The notes under the pieces: generated by a model
The model's database searches: none
Seen by the model: the letters and a program-made list of their open reading frames with translations, nothing else
What the model was told of the DNA's origin: nothing
Origin: Ectocarpus siliculosus
Lineage: Eukaryota > Sar > Phaeophyceae > Ectocarpales > Ectocarpaceae
Direction: 5' to 3'
Assembly (NCBI GenBank): GCA_000310025.1
Contig: FN648568.1
Coordinates: 109,190-150,307, forward strand
Length of the DNA: 41,118 nt
Made by a program: the position numbers and the translations under genes
Part shown: positions 29,235-40,175 of the stretch, piece by piece
Position numbering within the stretch: the stretch's first letter is position 1
Layout of the letters: each line of letters starts with the position of its first letter

Positions 29235-31060
29235 CTACACCCCTGCTGCTGTTGGTGCACGAGTTTGTATCTCACAGCTGTCCGTGTGCGTCTCACGTTG
29301 TGTGCCCTGCACCTGTCTTCATCCTCGTCGATGTGTAATCCCTTCCATACGTCCTGTACAACCTTGACTCATGCCGTGGGTTGTCTACCCCTCTTTTTTT
29401 TCGCCCACTTCGCCTCCCACACTATTCTCGGCAACCTCTCTTGTCCCGTCCCGCATATACGATACTGCCATGTCAGCTTCCTTGCGTCTCTTTCCCACCG
29501 TAGGGATTGGATCCCCAATTCTGCCCTGAGAGCTGCACTACTTGTGCGCTTGGAGCATCCTAGAATGATTTTCGCTGCTTGCATCTGCGCCGCCTCGATT
29601 TCTTTCACTACCTTCTCATTTCCTTCCCGTACTTCTCCGGCGTACTCTAGCGGCGGTATGATTACGCTCTTCAAAACCGTCAAGTTGGTGCGTGTATCGA
29701 CGTGCCGGTTTGCGAGTATTGAGTGCAGTTTCCCTGCTCGTGCTTTGCTCTTTTCCGCTACCTTGGACATGTGTGCATTCCACGAGCAGTCGTTTGCGAT
29801 CTCTACTCCGAGGTATGTGTACTGGTCCACTACCACAATCTCCTCGATCCCCCACTTCCGTCTATGTTCTACTGTTTCCTCCCTGACTTCGTAGCATACC
29901 ATGACGGCACTCTTATTAACGTTGGCAGACAATCTCCACATATCAATTTGTAGTTGCATGCAGTTCCTCAGGGGTGTTTGACATACCAACAAAATCATCC
30001 GCGAACAGCATTCCTGACACCGAAGTTTCCGTGTCCCCTACTTCTACCCCCTTTCGGACTGCCTCTACGACTTCCAACTGATCGTTGATGAACACCTAAA
30101 CCAAAGTTGGGGACAGCCTGCAACCTTGTGGGACCCCCTGCCCAACGTCGAAGAATTTTGACAGTTCTCCTTCTAGCACGACCGCGCTTTTCGTACACTT
30201 TGCCATCTTCTTCGGCGCTCTCCACTTTTCCCCCTTGATCCGGTACGTGGACAAGTGTATCCATAGCCCATTTCTCCATATGGTGTCGTATGCCTTTTTC
30301 ACGTCCAGGAAAAGGGAGTAGGTCGGCTTGCCCGCCCTCTTCCTACCTTGGATAATCCTCCCTACCGTGAATGCGTGGGCTACGCACCCCCCCTTCTGTC
30401 GGAAACCTGCCTGGCCCTCACTAATGCTACGTTCCTTCTCCAATACTCCCACTATTCTATTGTTCAGCAGGTTACAAAACACCCCTGTGTTCAACAGTGT
30501 GATATCCCTGGAGTTTCCTGGGTCAGTCTTGTTTCCTTTCTTAAACAAGTTCACAACCACTCCTTCCCTCCATTTACTTGGCTCATACTTATTTTTCCAC
30601 ACCCAGTTGGATCATCCCCTTCCCCCCAAACTTCATGAACTCGTTGTTGACTATCCCATCCGCCCCTGCTGCTGCTTTGTGGCACTGCAGCTTGTTCACA
30701 CACGCCTCAACCTCGTCCGAGGTAAACTCCTTTTCTAGTTCTACGTTCCTAACGTCTGCCTTCGATATCTGTTCTTCTTTCTGGGCCCATGCGTCCACCT
30801 CCTTCTGAAACACTTGGTTAAAAGATTCATTCTCCGAAGGAACTTCAAGTTTTTTGTGGTGTCCTGCTAGACCTTCCCTTTTTCCATCCCCACTGGTGAC
30901 TAGTCCACCGTTCACACCTTGCAAAGTTGCTACCCCTGAGTTGTTGAACTCTGTCCTCGTCCTGTCCCTTGGAATCCCAAACAGCGACAGCTCCAACATG
31001 TCTCCCTTCCACAGTTTCAGCTTCCATCCTCCCGGCTTCTTCGCCATCCTCATGATCTCT
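29235..31060 (-). pseudogene. LINE (non-LTR retrotransposon) reverse transcriptase, broken
   Basis: The minus strand carries an ordered non-LTR RT in several frames. About 31053-30612 covers the pre-fingers region (KLQCHKAAAGADGIVNNEF). A frameshift leads to 30602-30099: WREGVVVNLFKKGNKTDPGN, GQAGFRQKGGC, FLDVKKAYD and GVPQGCRLSPTL. An in-frame TAG at 30096-30098 follows, then VFINDQLE and the catalytic FADD box at 29995-30006. A second frameshift leads to 29970-29369 with the thumb and C-terminal part (VVDQYTYLGVEI, EYAGEV, AAKIILGCS). A TGA near 29367 is followed by a still-readable end (VVQDVWKGLHIDEDED) to about 29235. In the family, this enzyme primes cDNA synthesis on nicked target DNA. 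At least two frameshifts and two stops make the copy dead. Endonuclease motifs were not recognised; the 5' side is at or beyond 31.1-31.3 kb. Confidence 0.8.
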
Positions 31061-31098
31061 ACAGAAACTGGACCGTGGCCACTTGTTTTCGTGATTTT

Positions 31099-31399
31099 TC
31101 AGGAAGGTATACGCAATACTCGGCCTTTCCAATCCGAGTGTCTGGTGGAGGTTGTGGTTCCTTTCAGTTCTTTTGCCGGCTCACCGACGCTAAATAGCGC
31201 CTCCAACATAGGCTCGTAGTCTAGATCTGAGCTCACACGTCCCGGCACAAGTACCCCAGTCTTGGGCCGGGTGTTCTGCTTGAAAAACACCCAGACGTCC
31301 CCCGATCACCCAATATATCATCTCCGAAGTCCCGCGGTACAAGCTACTTTCCTCCTGGGAGGTCATTTTCACCACAATAAGTTCAGCGACGACTTGCAT
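31099..31399 (-). pseudogene. Possible upstream part of the LINE ORF, unassigned
   Basis: Two overlapping minus-strand frames (31099-31290 and 31190-31399) lie directly upstream of the RT remains in the same orientation. They contain peptide stretches such as VFFKQNTRPKTGV and LDYEPMLEALFSVGE that could belong to the inter-domain region of the LINE. No motif confirms this. The stretch ends at the inverted repeat starting at 31415. Confidence 0.3.
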
Positions 31400-31414
31400 A
31401 GCCTAAGATCCTAC

Positions 31415-31872
31415 TACTCATAGTCGTGCATGCCGTAGTCGTTAGACCATTGACCTCGCATCCCTACAAAGCCGGGACGTTTTTCACACGTCGGGATAGA
31501 ACGTACACCAACGTCCAGCGTCTCTTGTAGCTTCACCATGGATTGCTACCCCACTGACGCTCCCGAGCAGAGCTATCTGCCGAAGGTTCGGCCAATTCCC
31601 TTCTGCTTTGTACTCGCCTCTCTCCAATCGAGAGCAATGCATTGTGCGTACCGCACATCTAGCTCCGCAGTTTTTGCGTTGGTGAGGTCGTTCAGCTTGC
31701 TCGACGTGAGTAATAAGCTTTGCTTTGATGGCTCTATGTTTGATTGGTCCACTTCAAGCAAATAACACCCCCCTCCTCCGCCCCCTCGGCCTTGTTTGCC
31801 ATCGGGGTTTGGGTTTTCGTCGCTTGGCAATGACGTTATAACTAATGACTACGGCATGCACGACTATGAGTA
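31415..31872. repeat. 31-bp inverted repeats flanking 396 bp (MITE-like?)
   Basis: TACTCATAGTCGTGCATGCC and the following GTAGTCGTTAG (31415-31445) reappear inverted at 31842-31872 with one mismatch. The intervening 396 bp hold no recognisable gene. No obvious target duplication flanks the pair: a C-run follows the right arm. The arrangement could be a non-autonomous DNA element, or two insertions of one short sequence. The arms are not tRNA genes, since no B box follows. Confidence 0.7.
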
Positions 31873-32831
31873 CCCCCCCCCCCCCTCCACCGTCCCATCC
31901 ATTTTGGATCTCACGTCGGAAAGTTTTGGGGTGTCTTAACTCGAAATCCTCCACCGCCCGTTGGGGCACTTTGGTATTTTGTTTTTCATGGGTTCCATTA
32001 GGCATTAACCTTAAGTGAGCTTGTACTTCCTTTGGACTGTACCCTCATCCTCTGGCGGAAGTAAAGGGGGTGGGGGGGCGCATGGCCTCTATTTTTCCCG
32101 GGGGGGTCGGGTACGGGTTGGGGATTGGGTCTATGTGTACTGCATTCTGGAAGTGTCCCCTCACTAGGGCTACTGTGGATTTTCAGTATACAGCAATCCT
32201 TACTCAACGCGTCTATGTGTCCGAATTCAAACGGTCTGCCGGACCACACCATAGCAGTGCCTTCTCCGGCAACACTCTTCTCCTCCTGCCCGGCCGCTCC
32301 CTGCCGCCGCCGCCGCTCGTGCGTATAGCCGGCTGTTTGTATCACACCGGTGTGTCGACGAAGCAAACAACGAGTGATTTCTTCCGAGAGGGGGGACATC
32401 ACATTGCCTGCGCATGATAAACTGCCTTTGAGTACAAGTCACATGCAGCAGGTGGTCTATGTGCACTACTGTGACCACACACTGCACCACGCCCGAAACA
32501 CCGCGCGGTGCCTGCGAGCGAGGCGAGTTGCGATGCTACACTCGCATTCACTCCACACCGATTGCATCAACAACTAAACCACTCTCTCTATGCCTTCTCC
32601 CCCTTGCTGATAGGGATCCAAGCGAACAACATCTGTCATTATTATGTACATATTTCATCTGGCAGCTGTGGTCGATGAATTTGGGTTCATTTCCGTGAAC
32701 CAGCTTGTAACGACAACAGTGGCATCATTAGAAACTGTTGACATTCCCTCTCGAACATTCTTGTAACAGCTCTTCGTGGCATTCTCCTGTGCTAGCACAG
32801 AAATCTAATCTGCACCACCAAGGTTGGTTGA
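31873..32831. other. Stretch without recognisable gene
   Basis: A C-run follows the inverted repeat. A 134-codon minus frame (31998-32402) overlaps a 115-codon plus frame with no known motif. The promoter and any first exon of the glycosyltransferase gene may lie in this stretch, but I cannot point to them. Confidence 0.4.
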
Positions 32832-35800
32832 ACCGTATGTTCCTTGCAAATCTCAAACAACGTTGACGTGTCTGCCGGGTATATCAGCGCTGAGCTGCAG
32901 GTGAAGCTGATGGCCCAGCAGAATTCTACCGAGTTCGTCGCGTCGGTCAACGTTACGCTCGAGGAAGAAACCGAGGAACGGACGGATCAATTCGTCCACA
33001 CCACGGACAACGATTGCAACTCCAGGTGGACGTCTTGGCCTGCGGTTCAAGAGGCGGCCATCGCCAGTGGCACGGTGCTAGTGTTCGACGTTTTTGCGTC
33101 TATCGGCAACTTATTCGTCACTCTTCATTGCCTCATCAAGGTGATGCTGTGTCGTGTAAGCACTGTGAGACATCCTGTAGCTCATTCAGGATGACACTAG
33201 CACAAACTAAGCAAGTACTCTCGCGCGTGTTGACACTGAAATATATATGAACGTGGAGTCCGACAAAAAGTTGATTTACGGACAATCCTTTGCGGCGAGA
33301 CAGGATGGTGTACACCACGTTCGTTTGTCCAGAGTTTCAGTGTCTTCCTCCAATAACCTGGGTGAATACGTGGGCTTGCTTGCGGCAGTAGTTGTTCAAC
33401 CTGAGTGGGTTCCAGATGAAGTCAACCACCCTCGGTTTGGTTTCGTCCCAATAACTTACCAAGATAGGAACGTTGATTTGTTCGACATGTTGAGCGTTCC
33501 ATCCAGGCGACCCTGAAAATGCTCGTCTGTCGCTTACACAATCTACAAGTGCATCACATGTTGCCCAACGTAAACGATGATGGATATCTTTCCTCCTAAA
33601 GAAACGAAAACGTTGCATGGTTGTTTGATTTTCTTGGGACGGGCACATTCAATGCGGAAATGCTTGTGAGACGGTGACGGAAAAATAGGGACTACACACC
33701 TTGGGTACGAATTTGGACAACGTCAACCAACATTTACCATGACCTTCACTGGCCTTAGACACAATCACCTGAAAACATAACGGGTCGCTTGTCTCCGGTC
33801 AATTTATATTGGCGGATGTTGGAGGCAGGTGTTTCTTGATTGATAGCGCCACCATCAATTGGGCAATCGTGATCTTCCCTGCATGAGCTATGACTGTGAG
33901 CCCGACCCTGGGAGGAACGCGATGCTGTCCTCATCGCAACCTTTACTACTAGGTTCATGTCGGGGCCATTGTTCAAGCAGAAAATTCGACTATTCGGGCT
34001 TGGTCTCGTCGCAAACTTCCTTACCACTAATTTTTGTTGCCTCTCTGTAGGCCGCCCGGCTCCTCGAAGTGGCACTGCTTCTCAAATGGGAGAAATTTCA
34101 AGGATTTCGAGCGGCGTTCGACCCGGCATCAATCAAGTGGGACGTGGATTCGACGACGCTTGTTCAACAGGCAGAAGGGTTGACTCTAGGTTTGTTGCCT
34201 GCGAAAGTGTGGGTGAACTACCAACCGATCCGTCAACCGTACGGTCGCTCAGCGTTTGTGGCCAAGCCGAGGCAAACAATGTTTGGCGTAACAACTGAAT
34301 GTTTTGACGACGCGGCAAATGTCTCGTGTTGGTCGGTCGTTTGCTGTGATGGAAAAATATCGCCGTGTGTGTGTTTCATTACCTATATGCTCGTGAATCA
34401 GGTGCTGAAGTCGAACAGGTTTACCCTTTCGAGTTTCCGGATGGACATTTGGTACTCTCGTCCCGGCAGTTAGAAACCCTTGCACAACGGACGGGTATCC
34501 CTGAGACAAGCTCGGCAGAAATGGCCGCTGCAGTTAAAGAAGGCTGGGCCAGACTGCGACATCTTTCCAAAGATATCGGAAGTTTTGAGCATGGCTCTCC
34601 CGAACCATGTGCCTGGAACATGTTCCTGCGCCGCAGGTGGGTCAATTATACGCTCGTGTACGGTAAAACGCATGCCACTTAATGGTGTCTGCCTTCAGGA
34701 AATCGTGTCTTGAGGGTTCGTGTGTAGTTGGAAATTTTGTGCAGTCGCCCATGGATGGATTCGATTTTGTAGGGTGTGTTGTCCCGTCGGTAGCCCTCGG
34801 ACTGACTTGTCTGTTGCCGCGAAGTTGGCGGGTAGCTGTCTGTCGGCTACGTTTCCAGAATTTTAGTGTTTGTATGACCACATGCCCACTTCTCGCATGT
34901 TCCCAACAATGATTGGCATCCGTTTTACCAAGATGAGCCGTCAGTATCGGACAGAGGCCTTTGTTCCCTCCAAAACGTATCCGGATCGCTCTCCGCGAGC
35001 ATTGCTTACCCGCCTGTTCTAACGATACTCGTGGCTCAGGTAGTGGCACCCCTGCATTGAATATTGCCTTGCAAACAATCCTGGAAAGAAATCAACCCCG
35101 GTCAACTGTAGGTCAAGATCCCTCTCTTTCACCCATGACCACCTGAAAACAAACATTGCTGGCGCAGCCCTTCCATGATGGCCAGCCTAGAGGCTCACAA
35201 CCCGTGGACGCATTCTGGGTTCGACCCTCGCCCAAAGGACTACGTGGCGTGGCATATCCGGACTTCGAATGGGGAGAGCAAGAAATCGTTCAATCCAGAT
35301 GTGAATACATATGTTTTCCATGGGCAGTCACCAACTACTGTGTTGCCGAATTTTCTGTCTGGCACCGACATCGCGGGGAAGATGTGCCCGAAGATGTTTG
35401 CCGAAGACACTCCGAAAATGCCGGTTTACATATCGTCCAACAGGTGTGTACGATATCCTATCGTAGCGATCTACGAAACGGTGTAACTGCCGTCACCCTG
35501 TGTCTCTGTTTCGATCGTTTTAGCTTCCAACCATTGGGAGTCCTTGCCGTGCTTAACCTAGCCATTCACAGCTGCCGCCACAGGCCATTTTTTCTAATTT
35601 TTTGCATTGTATTTTTTGCCGCTCCTCCGTTGCTTCTCGCCTGCCTTCATCTTTCCTGTCTTTTCGACATTGTTGCGCTGTCGCGGTTGCAGCAAAACCA
35701 TGGCGCGCAACTGCTCCGCCCTTGCTGCTGAGCACGAGATTCGGGCAGGGTTCGTTGATATCGGTATAGAAGATCTGAATGCCCATACCTATTTCAGCAA

Positions 35801-35993
35801 GAATCCCAATGCGACGGCCTTGAACGCGTTCATCGACTACCTGTTTCTGATGGATTCTTCTATCATTGTTCAAACAGGATCGTCGTTCTCCACGACTGTT
35901 GCAAGAATAAAGGGTTTGAGGTGTAGGCCAGTAGAACACCCTCAAGACCTCCCTGTCGACAGATTGAGGGTCTGCTTGCCGGCTGGCTGCTAA
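32832..35993 (+). CDS. Fucosyltransferase-like glycosyltransferase (five or more exons)
   Basis: The phase-consistent exons are 32832/32910-33140, 34051-34189, 34402-34636, 35168-35443 and 35693-35993, with GT...AG introns of 910, 211, 531 and 249 bp. From Met at 32910 this gives 393 aa. The key join (33140 to 34051) yields FASIGNLFVTLHCLIK plus AARLLEVALLLKW, resembling the N-terminal GxGN...A..L of GDP-fucose-dependent fucosyltransferases. Exon 4 carries the nucleotide-sugar HxR motif (YVAWHIRTSNGE, H231/R233). The last exon has RAGFVDIG and the C-terminal TGSSFS (355-360). In the O-FucT/alpha-1,6-FucT (GT23/65/68-like) superfamily these motifs bind GDP-fucose; enzymes act in the ER/Golgi lumen on glycans or proteins. 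A role in cell-wall fucan or glycoprotein fucosylation is inference. The frame is open upstream to 32832, so a signal-anchor exon may be missing. A donor at 34328 instead of 34190 is phase-compatible and would add 46 residues. Exact acceptor specificity cannot be told. Confidence 0.68.
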
Positions 35994-36518
35994 GTGTTCG
36001 TAGTGGAATCCCGGAACTTGTCGTTTTCGTCGCGTCTGCTTGTTCACAGTCGTAGCGTCCAATTGGAAATTGCCCTTCATGGCCTTACGACCGACAAATC
36101 AAGCAACGGTGATACTGTGTCTCAGCCGTGGCCATACGTGGACTATGCATACGGCGTGTGTCTTGTCGGCGACACGCGTTTCTGCAGCGATGGGGGTGTT
36201 CTTTATTTCGCGATCGGTTCGTGGGCTGCGCTTGGTACAGCAGCCTACAACAAAGGGTACGCTTCAAGTGCGGTTGCAACTCGTTGTGTGACTTGGAACG
36301 AACAACGAAAAAACGTTGATTACTGACGTATTCCTGGGTCGAGTTTTGATGGTGCTGAGGTGGAGTGAGAGGAGGGGGCGAGCACGCGCTTATCCTCGAA
36401 ATCATGGAAGTACACAAACCCAGCAACGTCAACCAAGCACACGCCTTCAGAGTATGGCACTGGTAAGCCAAGATACCCCACTGGCTAATGCTGACGTCGT
36501 GTTCTCGAATTTGCAATG
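35994..36518. other. 3' flank of the glycosyltransferase gene
   Basis: The frame 35994-36326 begins directly after the TAA stop with a GTG and shows no known domain. The stretch probably contains the 3' UTR and terminator, but no clear AATAAA signal was found within it. Confidence 0.4.
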
Positions 36519-36660
36519 ACATATCATGCTATCATGCTGTGTGTATACTTGAAGGATGGTCGACGTGTCGTGACACATTTCTTACTTTTAGTACAGGGAA
36601 AAAAAACTTAGATCGCATTTGTTTTTATTACACAGCATTAGTCTATGGACCAGACACCGG
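36519..36660. repeat. Dispersed repeat family R, copy 3 (fragment)
   Basis: The fragment matches the first ~140 bp of copy 1 (15315 onward): ACATATCATGCTATCATG, TATACTT, AAGGATGGTCGACGTG, ACATTTCTTAC and TATGGACCAGACACCG. It is more diverged than copies 1 and 2. It keeps the upstream ACATATCATG block that copy 2 lacks. Confidence 0.7.
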
Positions 36661-36667
36661 AGAAGGT

Positions 36668-36890
36668 TCACCTTCAGTCACGCGCAACCGCATGACAAAG
36701 ACCGACACTCGTCGAAAATGATTGACAACACGGAGCATAGACGCGAACGCGTCAGCCGCACTTGTGGACCTACCGTAAGTCATTCAGAGGTAACGCAGCT
36801 TTGGTAGCCCGCATGTGTATCGACACCACCCTGTTTTACGCCGCAGCAGCACGCACAGCAACAGATACACACGTTCAATCATGTACAGAT
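36668..36890. repeat. Diverged dispersed repeat, related to 13395-13600
   Basis: Shared ordered blocks with 13395-13600 are TTCAGTCACGC, ACTTGTGGACCTACCG, GGTAGCCCGCA and ACACACGTTCAATCA. It abuts repeat copy 3, so the two repeat types may belong to one larger element. Confidence 0.4.
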
Positions 36891-37169
36891 AAAAGACCGA
36901 CACACGTCGCAACTGATTGACATCACAGAATAGATGCGCGGCACGGGTCGGCGCATGACACGAGACGAAGCACTCTACTGCAGTCTGGTGCGTGCCCCTA
37001 TCGATTCCAACGTAGGTAGAGGGAGTTGCGGCCGCTGTCTTGCGCCAAGGACACCAATCAACCTGGAACCTGCTGTGCACCCGCCCTTACAGCGTTGTTC
37101 GCTGCTGTGCATTTATGTCCGCATATTTTGTTTTCTTTAGAATTGCTTCATTATTTCGTCGGTTTCTAG

Positions 37170-37318
37170 GCTACGTGTTGGGGAGAGAGACGCACGAAAT
37201 GCTCATCGTCTCTCCGGCCGCGTTAGCTGCGAAGGCCGGCGTCGATTTTTACAAAACTCTCTCCCCACAAATACTAGCCGGGGGACTACGACTGCAACGG
37301 CAGGAGTCCCGAAACTAA
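37170..37318 (+). CDS. Candidate terminal exon of an unknown protein
   Basis: The acceptor TTATTTCGTCGGTTTCTAG ends at 37169. The next 149 bp encode a protein-like sequence, YVLGRETHEMLIVSPAALAA then AKAGVDFYKTLSPQILAGGL and LRLQRQESRN, ending at TAA 37316-37318. No upstream exon or family is identified. It could be the end of a gene whose other exons were lost to insertions of the dispersed repeats just upstream. Confidence 0.3.
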
Positions 37319-37649
37319 CCAAGTTCTCAAATGGTACACACCATTCTACAACACCCGACTAGATACGCACCCCTTTTCAAGCTCATGCAAAACCTACCCC
37401 CCCCCTCGTATGACGCCCCCGACGAAGCCACCGTGGCACCGGTATCTCTTGTTCCTTCTTTGCTGAGCTCAAGTGGTCCATGCCCAGCCCACAGATAACC
37501 CCATCAGGTACGGTTGGATCCTCTGCCACATCCTCTACCGTTGTGAACGGGCGCATAGAGACACTCCGAAAGAAGTAGTATTATTTTTTTTTTGCCTGTC
37601 GGGTGTGACGTATGAAGCACAATGCGCAAGGGCGTGCGGCGGGATAGGT

Positions 37650-38122
37650 AGGTGTGGTTGCGGTGCTTCTTGTCCCATTATCATGATGCATATCGATATG
37701 CACAATGCACAGCAGGGGTGCGAAGTTCTGGCGGAGCGGCCCAATTATTGTGGGCGACCCGGCCATGTACATACCCCTTCATCGAATTCCGATCAGTTGA
37801 GCCCCGGCCCGTTGGCATCCGCTGGCATCTCGGGTGCGACACCCAACAGCCAGCCCAAGCCACACCACTACTATGCAACACACACGCACGACCAACTATG
37901 CCAAGCCCATGGAGATGCCATGGTCAAGCGGCCAAGCCCAGGGGCTCCTTCAGCTTGGGCTACAAACATGGGCGCACCAGCTTGCGCTATAATAGCGCTC
38001 GATCCACGGAGAACACGGAGAACTGGGCGGCATGACGATCTCCTCCTTCAACTCGAGATTGCACATACATGTATTGGCGAGCACCGGGAGAGCGCTCTCA
38101 AGACGCGAGCCTTCCGAAGATG
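37650..38122 (+). CDS. Candidate exon ending at a consensus donor
   Basis: The sequence CGAAGATG/GTAAGTGC at 38115-38130 is a near-perfect 5' splice site (exon end 38122). Upstream, two plus frames stay open for a long way (37473-38126 and 37652-38035), Ala/Pro/His-rich and without recognisable domains, so the coding frame is uncertain. No acceptor or partner exon could be fixed. Confidence 0.2.
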
Positions 38123-39297
38123 GTAAGTGCTGTAGGGTTTGTCCAGATCCCGACATCGAGGAAACGCTGCTTGGCATTATTTCGTGTGCAGCACAGCAGC
38201 AGCCGTGCAGATAAAGTGAAAGTTCTCCCTACAGCTTGTACAATTACCAAAGCTGGTGCTGGTAGCAAGCACACCTACGACACACATGCAGCTGCAGCAC
38301 CTACCGAGGCAGGGAAGCAAGTGTACTATATCAGTACTGCATTGGTGTTACTAGCGTTGTGTGACTCCATCGCACCTTGCGTCGTCCGTAGCACCTATCT
38401 GCCGCTCTCCCGACGAAAACAGCACAAGCAGTAGAAAAAACCAAACGGCCACCCGAGTCTCTGTGCTGTGTACTTGAGTATACCACACCAACAATTCTCC
38501 GGGACCCCTCTATCGTTGTTCGATTTTTAATTGTTTGCAAGAGTCGACCCCATGCCCTTAGCCAACCCTGACACTCATTGCATAAACCTCGACCTGTAGT
38601 GCAACCCGCGAGATGCCTCGAGACAGCAGTAATTTTGTGTCTCCACTATTTTAATAGCTGTGATATGCCGTGACGTTGGATCAAGCTGTGCCACGAACTG
38701 AACGAATCATTTTTTTTGTATTGCTCCCTATTTGTAGCCCTCTCTGCGTACTCTCGGGAGGCAACCTGCGCTTAGCTGTCAGACCCCCGTAAATTTTTCC
38801 GAATTGCCCGGCCGCCACCCTTGTGATAAAAAAGAGCGCAATAGAGTTGAAAAACCACATGACAACTGTCTTATCGGCACTACTACATGCATGAATGAAT
38901 TTACCACGAATTTACGCATGTTCAGTTAATGGTCATGTGGTCGGCCAAGGGTCGGCCTCCAAAAATTGTCATAACGTACTCGTTCCAGATATGTACAAAA
39001 TCTCCAAACAACCCCAAAACCGATATTATATCCACCTCCAACACGTAAAAAAAACGCGGCTACCTCCGAACGTATCGTCAGAGAGGGGATTTGGCGATTA
39101 GACCAACTTTTCGGTCCTACATGTCGTTTCACCATCTTGTTTCTACGCCTTTCGCAGCTTGCTGCACTCCACACATTTTTTTTTCCATGATTATGTTTGT
39201 CCTCTAACGTCTTTCAGTTTCACTTCATAACATGCTGTCTTACAACATCTCCCTGATGTCCCTTCCTCGGTTATTTTGCCCACAATGTGCATCACAG
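38123..39297. other. Stretch without recognisable gene
   Basis: Beyond the candidate donor at 38123 only short frames occur. The part from about 38540 to 38890 has no open frame on either strand. No repeat was noticed. Confidence 0.45.
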
Positions 39298-39512
39298 ATC
39301 AAGGCCGCCTTCGCCACTTCTCGGCGGCGGCGGCAGCTCATCATCGGTCGCGGCGATTCTCCGGGAGAGGCGCAGTTCAGGGAGGCAGGGCAACCGGAGG
39401 CGCGGTACGAGGCTTTACGGCTGGAGCTTCGCCATCATCGAACCCTCAAGAACACGAGTGCGCACGAGCGCGTTCTGGGAGCCCGCGGATCTCGGCTACG
39501 CGGCCTTCATGA
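39298..39512 (+). CDS. Candidate internal exon, GC-rich, strong donor
   Basis: An AG at 39297 (CATCACAG) and a consensus donor TTCATGA/GTAAGT at 39513 bound 215 bp. One frame reads GGGGSSSSVAAILRERRSS then LYGWSFAIIEPSRTR and FWEPADLGYAAFM; a second frame is also open (IKAAFATSRRRRQLIIGRGD...). The first looks more like a folded protein. No family is recognised. It may be linked to the candidate exons at 40059 and 40499, but the phases could not be reconciled. Confidence 0.3.
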
Positions 39513-40058
39513 GTAAGTGCTGTCATTGGTTTGTTTCTGTCTTCGTGGCGTACCAGAAAAACCGTGACGGTGTAAATAATTTCTAATCCTTGACGGGGCA
39601 GCTGCGGTGATCGTGTCCTCTCTCTCCAACAGAATTACGGTAGCTTGTGCAGCTTCGTCTGTTCAGTGCGTAGTTGAGTTTGGACATACAGCAGAGTTGA
39701 TCGGGCGTCGCACACCAAGTTGTAGAAAATGCGTGGTGTTTTGCGTTGGAATCGGGCGAACAACCTGTCTCGTTGGCCGTGTGCACCAGTCGCTTCCCGA
39801 ACGCGTGTGGACAGGCTGATTACTCTTGGTCTGCCTTGGAGAGTGATTACTTTTTCTTTATCGCTGCAGTGATACTGCACCCAGTAAACGCACGTTCCCG
39901 CCACGTACATCGATCCGTCTGTTCGCAAGATATTGATGCATCTACCTAGGTTTTCGATGGTTCCTTCGTTGAGTTTAAATATCTCATCCTCTATCTATGT
40001 GTACCTGAACGTCCGTTCGAATCGTCGTTTATTCGTTTTCTCGCCGCTCAAAACACAG

Positions 40059-40175
40059 AATTATTTCGCGCACCACTGCAATCTTCGCGTGCCCAGTTGC
40101 ACAAGGCCGTCGGGCTGCCGTGGTCGAGTTCGTGTTCAAGAAGCCTGCGTACGGACTGATGAGGGTCGTGGCCGC
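40059..40175 (+). CDS. Candidate internal exon, frame uncertain
   Basis: A pyrimidine-rich acceptor (CGTTTTCTCGCCGCTCAAAACACAG) ends at 40058. In one frame the following sequence reads FACPVAQGRRAAVVEFVF then KKPAYGLMR, which is protein-like, before a TGA at about 40177. The best donor (GGC/GTAAGA at 40187) lies past that stop. The call is tentative and no family is recognised. Confidence 0.2.

Noticed and set aside
31400-31460. tRNA gene in the left inverted-repeat arm
   Set aside because: The minus strand has a D-arm-like GGTCAATGGTCTAA, but no B box and no pairing acceptor stem.
33247-33516. Protein-like frame as an exon of the glycosyltransferase
   Set aside because: Joining 33140 directly to 34051 restores the conserved N-terminal motif in phase; including this frame would break it and it offers no good donor in phase.
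37473-38126. 217-codon frame as a complete gene
   Set aside because: It starts at GTG, has no domain and overlaps another long frame; only the consensus donor at its end is kept as a weak exon hint.
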